DNA of 64,000 nucleotides from NCBI RefSeq assembly GCF_001885075.1, contig NZ_MODU01000004.1, positions 992,001 to 1,056,000 of the forward strand, written 5' to 3'. Positions 32,724-42,100 of this stretch are shown here, in pieces. A program made the translations under genes and the position numbers. Within the stretch, counting starts at the first letter, position 1. Every line of letters begins with the position of its first letter. The notes beneath the pieces were generated by a model. The model had not been told where the DNA came from, did no database searches, and saw only the letters and a list, made by a program, of their open reading frames with translations. The stretch comes from Alteromonas sp. V450 (GTDB lineage Bacteria > Pseudomonadota > Gammaproteobacteria > Enterobacterales > Alteromonadaceae).

Positions 32724-34214
32724 ATGATGAATAAAACGGTAAAAAATGTAGTTATTGTTGGCGGTGGCACTGCTGGTTGGATATCAGCTGCGGTCATTAA
32801 GCGTCTCATCGGTGCGGGTGTAGACGTAACGTTAGTCGAGTCTGAAGAGATTGGCACCGTTGGCGTTGGTGAGGCTACCATCCCTCCAATCATTACGCTA
32901 AATAATGTATTGGGAATAGAAGAAAAAGAATTCCTGCGCGAAACAAACGCGACTATGAAACTAGCGATTAAATTTGAGAATTGGCGTGTGCAGGGTGAAA
33001 GTTATTTTCATACCTTTGGTGCGCCAGGAAAAAGCTACGCTTTTTGTCACTTTCATCACTATTTAAAACGCGCTCAAGAATTAGGGCTTGCCGACTCAAT
33101 TTGGGACTACGATTTAAACTACCTAGCCTGCAAAGCAGGTAAATTTGCCCATATCAAGTCCCCCGACCCAATAATTGAAATGCCTTACGCCTACCATTTT
33201 GACGCGTCATTGTATGCTCGATTTTTACGCAAAAAGTGTGAGTCAATGGGCGTTACACGTAGAGAAGGCATCATTACTGATGTCCAGCAAGACGCAGATA
33301 GTGGTTTCATCACTGGGGTAACGCTTAAAGACGGTACTGATATTGAAGGCGACCTGTTTATAGACTGCTCAGGGTTTAAGGGGCTGCTCACCCAACAAAC
33401 ATTGAATACAGGATATGAAGATTGGTCACATTGGCTGCCTTGCGATCGCGCAGTGGCTATGCCCTCAGAGCGTCACGAACATACGAGACCTTACACTCGT
33501 TCAATAGCACACTCTGCCGGTTGGCAGTGGCGTATTCCGCTTCAGCACCGTAATGGTAATGGCTTGGTGTACAGTAGTAATTATTACTCTGACGAGCAAG
33601 CGCTTGACATATTATCAAGTAATCTAGATACCAAACCACTTGCCGAACCTAATTTTATTCGCTTTAAAACAGGACGAAGACGTAAGCAATGGAATAAAAA
33701 TGTAGTGGCAGTTGGTTTGTCCAGCGGCTTTTTAGAGCCTCTCGAGTCAACCAGCATACACTTAATTCAGTCCGCCGTGGTTAGGCTTATTCATTTATTC
33801 CCTCATGACGGTTTCAAGCAACATCAAATTGACGAATATAACAAGCAATCGCAGCTTGAGTTCGAGCAAATTCGCGATTTTATTATTTTGCATTATCACG
33901 TAAACGAAAGAACAGATTCGCATTTCTGGAAGGATCTACGAGAAATGGATGTACCAGATAACTTAACGCATAAAATCGAGCTATTTAGAGCGTCTGGTAA
34001 CTTATTTAGAGAGCAAAATGACTTGTTTCTTGAAAGTTCATGGCTACAGGTACTAATTGGACAGGGGGTGATTCAGAAAGACTACCACCCGTTAGCGAAT
34101 GCATTGTCTGAGCAAAAGCTGCAAGAGCTATTGCAAAATATAAAACGTATCAAAAATGAGCCTATTGGGAAAATCGCGACGCATGATGATTTTTTGAAAC
34201 AGTTTTGTAGTTAG
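32724..34214 (+). CDS. Flavin-dependent (tryptophan-type) halogenase homologue 1
   Basis: A FAD-binding protein of the tryptophan halogenase family (PrnA/RebH type). With ATG 32724 as start it has 496 residues. The FAD motif GGGTAGW (about residues 13-19), the catalytic lysine in ATMKLAIKF at residue 79 (same number as in PrnA and RebH), the halogenase motif WQWRIP (W267-P272) and the glutamate of FLEPLEST at E338 are all kept. Family members make HOCl from FADH2, O2 and halide, and use the lysine to direct it. Homologues beside TonB receptors in carbohydrate loci of marine and plant-associated bacteria have no proven substrate. It lies nine bases upstream of a second copy. Confidence 0.88.
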   Translation: MMNKTVKNVVIVGGGTAGWISAAVIKRLIGAGVDVTLVESEEIGTVGVGEATIPPIITLNNVLGIEEKEFLRETNATMKLAIKFENWRVQGESYFHTFGAPGKSYAFCHFHHYLKRAQELGLADSIWDYDLNYLACKAGKFAHIKSPDPIIEMPYAYHFDASLYARFLRKKCESMGVTRREGIITDVQQDADSGFITGVTLKDGTDIEGDLFIDCSGFKGLLTQQTLNTGYEDWSHWLPCDRAVAMPSERHEHTRPYTRSIAHSAGWQWRIPLQHRNGNGLVYSSNYYSDEQALDILSSNLDTKPLAEPNFIRFKTGRRRKQWNKNVVAVGLSSGFLEPLESTSIHLIQSAVVRLIHLFPHDGFKQHQIDEYNKQSQLEFEQIRDFIILHYHVNERTDSHFWKDLREMDVPDNLTHKIELFRASGNLFREQNDLFLESSWLQVLIGQGVIQKDYHPLANALSEQKLQELLQNIKRIKNEPIGKIATHDDFLKQFCS

Positions 34215-34223
34215 TAGCGTAGT

Positions 34224-35723
34224 ATGAATAAACCAATCCATATCGTTATAGCCGGGGGCGGCACTGCCGGCTGGATGGCAGCAAATTACTTTGCGCACAA
34301 GTGGTCATCAGGTAAAGTCAATATTACACTGGTAGAGTCTTCTGATATTGGCATTATAGGTGTGGGCGAGGGTTCTACACCTACACTCAAACGCTTCTTT
34401 GACGAATTAAACATTCCAGAAAATGATTGGATGCCCAAGTGCAACGCTACATACAAAGTAAGCATTCAGTTTAATAACTGGAGTCCTGGATCTGGTATTA
34501 ACCAGTATCGACATCCATTTATTTCTCAAACCGACACTTTTACTCAGCGAGCTTTTGAGGTTAACTGCCGTACGCGAAGGCTAGGGCTTGATACGCATGT
34601 TGCGCCGGAAGATTTTTTGATAAATGGTATGTTGGCGAAGCAAAACAAAGCGCCGCTTACGCCTGATAATTTTCCGTTTAGAATGGAATATGGCTATCAC
34701 TTTGATAGCGCACTACTCGGTAACTATTTGCGTGAGTTGGCTATTGGAAAAGGGGTCACTCATGTTAATGCCATCATCAGCGACGTAGTACTTCACCCTA
34801 GTGGAGATATAAGCCACCTCGTAACAGACAAAGCCATTATTGAGGGAGATTTTTTCCTTGATTGCACAGGTTTTTCTTCAACTTTGTTGCAGCAGGCTTT
34901 AGGCGTTAAGTTCAATTCTTATTCTGAAAACTTATTCAACGATTCGGCGGTGGTTTTACCTACACAAGCACAAAAAAATATTAAGGTAGAAACCCAGTCG
35001 ACAGCGCTTTCTAGCGGATGGTGCTGGACGATACCGTTACAGAATCGCACGGGCAACGGATACGTCTACAGTACTGCACATTTATCCAAGGACCAGGCCG
35101 AAGAAGAGCTACGTCGACACCTCGGTTTTGAAAGCACCGATGTAGAGGCGCGACATCTTAAAATGAAAGTGGGGCAAGTTGGGCAGCACTGGCACAAGAA
35201 CTGTTTGGCATTAGGGTTATCTCAAGGGTTTATAGAACCCCTTGAAGCCACAGCACTGCACCTTGTTCAGATTTGTATTGAGTACTTCTCGGATACGTTT
35301 GAAAAGAACGGTTTTTCAACAAAACCATGCAGTAATTATAATTCTTTTGCTAGAGAGCGATTTGATCGCGTTCGTGACTATATAGTGGCTCACTATAAGC
35401 TAAACACAAGGGAGGATAGTGACTACTGGCACGACAATAGAGAGAACATGGTGATGTCTGACTCTCTAAATTCGATCTTAAGCGCATGGTTCAGTCGCCA
35501 AGATCTGGCAAGCGAAATTAAGCGCCAAAATATAGGAATGCACTGGGACTCTGTATCATGGCATTGCCTGCTTGCTGGCTATGGCGCATTTCCGCCGCTA
35601 GAAAAAAACCAGCCGGGTAGAGGCGATTTGTATAAAGAGCAAAATATCGAACGCTTCATTCAAGGCTGCGCGCTGAATTTTAGTGACCACAACGTTGTAC
35701 TCAATTCACAGTCACGTCTGTAA
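34224..35723 (+). CDS. Flavin-dependent (tryptophan-type) halogenase homologue 2
   Basis: A second family member, 499 residues, clearly paralogous to its upstream neighbour but well diverged. It has the FAD motif GGGTAGW, the catalytic lysine in ATYKVSIQF at residue 78, WCWTIP (W266-P271) and IEPLEATALHL. An N-terminal VGEGSTPTL replaces the VGEATIPPI of the first copy. No partner flavin reductase gene lies in the window, although one is required by known halogenases. It is spaced nine bases from copy 1, so the pair is very likely cotranscribed. A 272-base gap with operator copy 2 follows. Confidence 0.88.
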   Translation: MNKPIHIVIAGGGTAGWMAANYFAHKWSSGKVNITLVESSDIGIIGVGEGSTPTLKRFFDELNIPENDWMPKCNATYKVSIQFNNWSPGSGINQYRHPFISQTDTFTQRAFEVNCRTRRLGLDTHVAPEDFLINGMLAKQNKAPLTPDNFPFRMEYGYHFDSALLGNYLRELAIGKGVTHVNAIISDVVLHPSGDISHLVTDKAIIEGDFFLDCTGFSSTLLQQALGVKFNSYSENLFNDSAVVLPTQAQKNIKVETQSTALSSGWCWTIPLQNRTGNGYVYSTAHLSKDQAEEELRRHLGFESTDVEARHLKMKVGQVGQHWHKNCLALGLSQGFIEPLEATALHLVQICIEYFSDTFEKNGFSTKPCSNYNSFARERFDRVRDYIVAHYKLNTREDSDYWHDNRENMVMSDSLNSILSAWFSRQDLASEIKRQNIGMHWDSVSWHCLLAGYGAFPPLEKNQPGRGDLYKEQNIERFIQGCALNFSDHNVVLNSQSRL

Positions 35724-35871
35724 CAACAACGTGTAAAAATGCCACGGACGGCGTATCGATTTACTCTATGTTCCTCAAAGTTACTTCTAACCTTCTGCTC
35801 TTCCGATCCGTACTCATCATATGCAGCACCCTCACCATATAAATGTTTATTTAATGTTTATATATTGTAAA

Positions 35872-35885
35872 TGAATACGTATGCA
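35872..35885 (+). promoter_or_regulatory. Predicted LacI-family (MalR-like) operator, copy 2
   Basis: TGAATACGTATGCA, identical to copy 1, 124 bases ahead of the second receptor start. The rest of the 35724-35995 gap is AT-rich and shows no gene. Confidence 0.8.
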
Positions 35886-35995
35886 TGGGATTGCTCTCTT
35901 TTTATACAAGCCAGTAGTATTTGGTGTTCCATAAGAGGCATTTTTGGGTGTGGTAGTCCTGAAAGTGTCGATAATAAACAAGGAATGGGACACCA

Positions 35996-38900
35996 ATGAA
36001 AACATTCAAACCCAGCACTATTATGGCGGCCTTGATCAGTAGTGGGGTGGCGTTTAGTTCGCTGCCGCTCTATGCGCAAGAATCACCAGACACCGGTGCA
36101 GAAGAAGTTGAGCGACCGCAAGAAGATACCTTAGAGCGTATCGAAGTGCGTGGTTTCAGTACCAGCTTAATTCAATCACTAAATCAAAAACGTTTCTCTG
36201 ACACGGTTTCTGAGCAAATATCTGCCGATGACCTTGGCGGGCTTCCAGATGTATCCATGGCAGATGCGCTTACTCGTTTGCCAGGTATCTCTGCGGTAAG
36301 AACCGGCGGACAAGCTGCTCAGATAAACATTCGCGGGCTATCCGGTGATTTTGTTTTTTCTACGCTAAATGGAAGGGAGCAGGTTTCTACTAGTGGAAGC
36401 CGAGCTATCGAATTTGACCAATACCCATCGGAACTTATCAGTGAAGCCGCCGTATACAAATCACCGAAAGCATCGCTAATTGAGGGAGGCATAGCGGGGA
36501 CAGTAGAACTCAAAACTGCGTCGCCCCTCGCGATTGATGAGCAGCACAAGTTCAGTGCAAATATGCGGGGTATGTATAACGATAGGGCATCTGAGGTAAG
36601 TGATGCAACTGAATATGGACATCGCTTAAGTTTTTCGTATCAGGGCAAATTTCTCGATGATACGTTAGGTGTATCATTGGGCTACGCGCGGTTATTTCAA
36701 CCAAGTGTTTCTACTCAATTTATAGGCTTGGCATACAACGGTGTTACCGACGTAGACGGTGTTTATACGAACTCAGAGTGTGCAGAAGAAACAATAGCGC
36801 CTAACTGTGAACTCATTTCAGAAGGCTTTGAAATGCAACACAAAGGGGGCGAAGAAACTCGCGACGGCTATGTAGCGGCGTTTGAATGGGCCCCCATTGA
36901 AACCTTTACGTTAAAAGCCGATGCTTTTATTTCCAAATTTGACTCTGAAGCATTTGCACGTGGGTTTCGAGTAAAACTTGGTGGCGTAAATGCGGGGATC
37001 ACAAATCCTAAAGTAGTCAATCGCAGTGTTATTGGCGGTACTTTTTCTCGAACCGATAACAGTTTTACGCGCGTTGAACTGGTTAATGATGACAATCAGG
37101 ACTTTGACAGCGTAACTAATTTAGGGATAAACGCAAATTGGGAAATTTCACCTGACTTAGCGGTGCAGTTTGATGTATCTCGCTCGAGTGCCGAGAGTGA
37201 TTTTCGCAATGGCTTGTTATGGTCCCTTGTTGGCGAAGACGCAACTGCGGCAAACCCTGTATTTGATGAAAATGTTCAGATTTCCTATTTACTCAACGGA
37301 TCAAATCTACCTGACATTGGCTTTAATCAAACTGATGCATTCACTGATTTGGACAGGGTCATGGTTAGCAAATACGGCATTTACCCATTTGAAAATGAGG
37401 ATGAATTAGATGCATACCGTGTAGATTTTCAGTATTACGTAGATGCACCGATTATTTCTGGGTTTGAATTTGGGTACCGCTACTCTGATAGAGAATACAG
37501 TAATGATCGGTCAGTTTTTGAGTATGGCAATGACAGCGCATTTTCAGTCAGTGAACCACCTCTTCGTTTAACCGAAGATATGGTAGAACAAGTGGACTGG
37601 AGTGGCGATTTTTCTTACTTCCCAAGTTATTTGTCGATAGATTTAAATAAAGCGCTTGATGCATGGTTTCCAGGCGGTCGTCCCGTACCCGTTCAAACGT
37701 GGGGGCCAGGCGCGGCGGGCGTAATTAATGGTCCAGGTACAGGGCCGGCTACGGCGTGGACATTACAAGAGAGTGGCGACGTCTTTGAAACGGTAAACTC
37801 AGCCTATTTAATGGCTAACATAAATACTGAAATAGGCAACGTACCAGTAACGGGTAATATTGGCGTTCGTTACGTAAAGAGTAAACAAAGCTCAACAACG
37901 TTACAACGTGCTACCAGGCTTTTAGAAGGTACGTCAATAGAAGTTAGCGACCCGACAGTGGGGGCGCAAAACATCACAGACGAAGTTGGTTTAATAAACA
38001 ACTTCTATCGTCCAGCATTAATCAGGCATGAGTACTCTGACGTGCTGCCCTCTATAAACCTCAATTTTAAACTCACTGACGACACACAGCTCCGTCTTGC
38101 TGCCGCAAAGGTGATGGGTAGAGCTCCGATTAATCGTTTTGCTGCTAATGCTTCTACTACCATTGATACGGTTACGGCTGTGCAGGACAGAGATTCGGGT
38201 GAAATTACTCTTTCTAACCCGACAGCCAGAGTTAACGGCAGTGCTCGCAATAGCCCATACCTTGAACCTTTTTACGCAACTCAATACGACGTGTCATGGG
38301 AATACTATTTTTCTGAAACAGAAGGAGCTTTGGTCATCGCTGGCTTCTATAAGGATATTGAATCTTTTGTTGAAGATATCGAAATTGAGCCCTATGACTT
38401 TGCAGCTAATGGCATAGTAATTCCTGATGATGTAAGCGTTCCGGTGTACTTGGCGCCTGAGTTTGCAGGTCAGCCGCCTGAGTTTGCAACGGACGAGAAT
38501 GGCGCCCCGATTTTTGTAACTGTGCCAACTGAAAACGGAAGCTACAGTACTGCGGTAAATAATGCAGAAGGGGGCTACATTCGTGGGTTAGAAATCGCTT
38601 ATACGCAAATTTACAGCATGCTGCCTGGTATGTTCTCTGGCTTAGGAGTAAGTGCAAGTTACTCTTATACTGAAAGCGAAATTCAGCGCACCCTAGGTGA
38701 TAATGTTTATGCAGCGAATTTGCCGGGCTTGTCAGAAAATGTGGCTACGCTCACTGTTTTTTGGGAATACGAAGGGTTTGAAACACGCCTTTCTAGCAGA
38801 TACAGAGACGAATTTGTTTCCCAACAAGTTGCGGTGAACGATCAGGTTGTGAATTTTGACGAAGAATTGGTCATTGATTATCAAGCCTCTTACGAAATTA

Positions 38901-39040
38901 ACGACAATTGGAGCGTTCTGTTCCAAATAAATAACCTCACTGATGAACCCACAAAAAGTTATTTCTCTTCAAAAGAACAAACCGGGACTATTCAATTTTT
39001 TGGCACGCAATATTACCTAGGGATGACATACCAACTATGA
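35996..39040 (+). CDS. TonB-dependent receptor 2, predicted starch/maltodextrin transporter
   Basis: A 1014-residue outer-membrane receptor paralogous to the first one; even the signal peptides match (MKTFKPSTIMAALISSG...LYAQ). The plug has DDLGGLPDVSMADALTRLPG and INIRGLSGDFVFSTLNGREQ, and the barrel ends YYLGMTYQL. GGAATGGGACACCA precedes the ATG, similar to the region before receptor 1. It is followed directly by the pullulanase-type gene, whose frame overlaps its stop (ATGA), so the two are an operon under operator copy 2. Import of branched or longer alpha-glucans is an inference. Confidence 0.92.
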   Translation: MKTFKPSTIMAALISSGVAFSSLPLYAQESPDTGAEEVERPQEDTLERIEVRGFSTSLIQSLNQKRFSDTVSEQISADDLGGLPDVSMADALTRLPGISAVRTGGQAAQINIRGLSGDFVFSTLNGREQVSTSGSRAIEFDQYPSELISEAAVYKSPKASLIEGGIAGTVELKTASPLAIDEQHKFSANMRGMYNDRASEVSDATEYGHRLSFSYQGKFLDDTLGVSLGYARLFQPSVSTQFIGLAYNGVTDVDGVYTNSECAEETIAPNCELISEGFEMQHKGGEETRDGYVAAFEWAPIETFTLKADAFISKFDSEAFARGFRVKLGGVNAGITNPKVVNRSVIGGTFSRTDNSFTRVELVNDDNQDFDSVTNLGINANWEISPDLAVQFDVSRSSAESDFRNGLLWSLVGEDATAANPVFDENVQISYLLNGSNLPDIGFNQTDAFTDLDRVMVSKYGIYPFENEDELDAYRVDFQYYVDAPIISGFEFGYRYSDREYSNDRSVFEYGNDSAFSVSEPPLRLTEDMVEQVDWSGDFSYFPSYLSIDLNKALDAWFPGGRPVPVQTWGPGAAGVINGPGTGPATAWTLQESGDVFETVNSAYLMANINTEIGNVPVTGNIGVRYVKSKQSSTTLQRATRLLEGTSIEVSDPTVGAQNITDEVGLINNFYRPALIRHEYSDVLPSINLNFKLTDDTQLRLAAAKVMGRAPINRFAANASTTIDTVTAVQDRDSGEITLSNPTARVNGSARNSPYLEPFYATQYDVSWEYYFSETEGALVIAGFYKDIESFVEDIEIEPYDFAANGIVIPDDVSVPVYLAPEFAGQPPEFATDENGAPIFVTVPTENGSYSTAVNNAEGGYIRGLEIAYTQIYSMLPGMFSGLGVSASYSYTESEIQRTLGDNVYAANLPGLSENVATLTVFWEYEGFETRLSSRYRDEFVSQQVAVNDQVVNFDEELVIDYQASYEINDNWSVLFQINNLTDEPTKSYFSSKEQTGTIQFFGTQYYLGMTYQL

Positions 39041-39123
39041 AAAAAAACAACGTAGGTAATGATTCTGGCGATCTTCAAAAACAACGAGTTGCCAAACATC
39101 GCGAAAATATTCAGGAGAAATTT

Positions 39124-42100
39124 ATGTTTACTAAAACAAGCGTGATGCGTGCTGCGTTACTTCTAGTAGGCGCCTACGCTCTTGCTGGTTGTGGTGGTTC
39201 GGGCGTTGAGTCAGGCACAAACAACCTGCTAACTTGTGAGGTTCCTAACGTTCCAAACGCCGCCGGCACCGATTGTGAGCCGCCGCCGCCCATCCAATGT
39301 AAAGCACCGTTAGTGCCCAATGCGGCAAATGATGCGTGTGAAGCGGGAGCTGATCCGAACTTGCCAGCGCCGGTTTTTACGCCTTCAGCTAATCAAGCCG
39401 TACTTTATTACAACCGCGCTGCGGTTGATGCTGATAACTCAAGTAACGACCCAGCGTATGAAGGATGGAGATTGCATACTTGGAACAACGATGCCTGTGA
39501 TGCGTACGCTGATGCAGACACAGACTGGGCAAATGGACGTATCCACAGTGGGATCGATCCAAACTACGGTGCATATTGGATTTTAGACCTCAAAGAAGGG
39601 TATGGAAGCTGCCATAACTTTATTATCCATAAAGGCACCGACGATGCTGGCAAGGAAATGGGGGGCGGCGATTTTCAGGGCTCACTTGTGCAAAACGACG
39701 AAACGTTTGTGCGTATGAATTTCACCCTATCTGGCGAGCCTACGATTTTTGAGTTTCCTATTATGTCACTTGGTCCTCAGCCTGTTGATATAGAAGGCTT
39801 TGGCGCACACTGGCTAGATGCCAATACCATCTTATGGGATGTACCTGATGTTGTATCTGAAGTGAAGCTTCACTATTCGGCGCAAGCTGGGTTAGAAAGT
39901 TCGCTTGAAGAAGGTATCAATGGTACGCAAGTGTCGTTAATGTCTACTACGCTATCAGACGCGCAATCAGCCCGCGCGCCGCATTTATCATCGATGCAGG
40001 CTTGGGAAGGTGATTGGTCGGTGGAAGATGCTAAAACCATTTTGACGACACAAGCGGTTGTTGGTGGATATGATGCTGATGGGACGCTTATTGCAGCAAC
40101 AGGGATCCAACTGGCAAACGCAATTGACGCATTATATACAGCGGGGGAAAACGATGCTGATGAAACACAACTTGGCGGAATATACGCAGACTCGGGTATA
40201 ACTGCTGCGCTGTGGGCACCAACGGCTTCAAACGTTGACCTTCTAATTTATAACGATAACAAAACCCTAAATCAGCGCCTATCCATGATACGCGATAACA
40301 CGTCTGGCGTTTGGCGCTTTGAAGGGGATATGTCGCTTGACCGCCAATTATATCGATATGAAGTTACTGTTTATCATCCCATTACAGGGCAAATTGAAAC
40401 ACTGCTTGTTACCGATCCATATTCTGTATCATTGAGCACGAATGGCCGTTTTTCTCGCTTTGTAAATCTAGCTGACGAGGATTTAAAGCCTGAAGGGTGG
40501 GATACGCAGACTATTCCTACGGTTAAGAACTATGAAGACGCTGTTATTTACGAAGGACATATTCGTGATTTCAGCGTACGCGATATGTCTACGTCTTTAG
40601 AAAATAGAGGGAAATACCTTGCGTTTACAGAAGAGGGGACGGCGCCAGTAGAACATCTTAAAAAGCTTGTTGATGCTGGGCTTACTTATTTCCATATACT
40701 TCCAGCGAATGACATCGCGACCATTGATGAAGATCCAACAAAAACCGTAGATTTGTATGATACGGTAGGCAAACTATGTCGCTTAAATAGCAGTGCTGCT
40801 GTGTGCGAGGAAGAAAGCTCTGATGCGCTACTTATCGATGTCTACAATTCCTATGATCCACTTTCTCAAGCGGGCAAAGCACAACAACTTACTAACGATT
40901 TACGCAACTTAGATACGTTTAACTGGGGCTATGATCCTCATCACTTTAATGCGCCAGAAGGCAGCTATGCGTCGAGTGCAGAGGGTGTAGAACGCATTAT
41001 TGAAATGCGTGCCATGATCCAGGCCCTACACGAGATGGGTCTTCGTGTTGCGTTAGATGTTGTTTATAACCATACCAATGCGTCTGGAGTGTTCAGTAAG
41101 TCAGTATTAGATAAAGTAGTGCCTGGCTACTATCATCGATATGAGGTAGATACCGGGGCGATTGTTCGTGAAACCTGCTGTGATGACACCGAGCCTCGCA
41201 ATGTTATGATGGAAAAGTTCATGAAAGATTCATTGCTTTTATGGGCTGAGCACTATAAATACGATGCTTTTCGTTTTGACATAATGAGTCAAGCGACGAA
41301 AGACACAATGGTGCGTTTGCGTGACGCAGTTCAAGCTATAGATGAAGACAATTATTTCTATGGTGAAGGGTGGACTAAAATAGACCGCGGTTATGAACAG
41401 GCGAGCCAGCTAAACATGGCGGGCACTGAGATTGGTACCTATAACGACCGCATCCGCGAAGCTATTCGCCAAGGTGCTATTTTTAGACCGGAAGATGACG
41501 GCCTTCTAAGTGCTCAAGACCGCGTAAAAATGGGCATGATAGGAACGTTGAAAGATTACGTGCTGGAAACATCCTCCGGTAGTGCGGGGGCCACCAGTAA
41601 CCTAGGCGGCTATGCAGAAGATCCTGCAGACATCATTAACTATGTGTCAAAACATGATAATGAAACACTATGGGACCAGCTAAATTATACGCTTCCACAG
41701 GATATAACGTTAGCAGAGCGCGTACGTGCACAGAATGTTGCAATGGGCATCAACTTGGTTTCTCAAGGCATTCCATTTTTACAAATGGGGGGAGACATGC
41801 TTCGTTCTAAATCAATGGACAGGAACACCTATGATTCTGGAGATTGGTTTAACTACGTCGATTTCACCTACGAAACTAACAACTGGAATGTAGGGTTACC
41901 ATTAGCACAGGATAACGAAACACGTTGGCAAGAAATGGGCGAGTTTATCTACAACCCAGATCGTGCCGCCTCTATGTCCGATATTATGTTTGCCTCTGAC
42001 GTTTTTGCAGAGCTACTTAATATTAGAATGGAAAGCCCGTTATTCAGATTAACCACCGCTGATGACATTATTGATCGCATTGGATTCCACAATATTGGCG

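Noticed and set aside
32724..35723. Halogenase pair as ordinary FAD monooxygenases
   Set aside because: The WxWxIP motif and the lysine at residue 79/78 are halogenase hallmarks and are not expected in plain monooxygenases.
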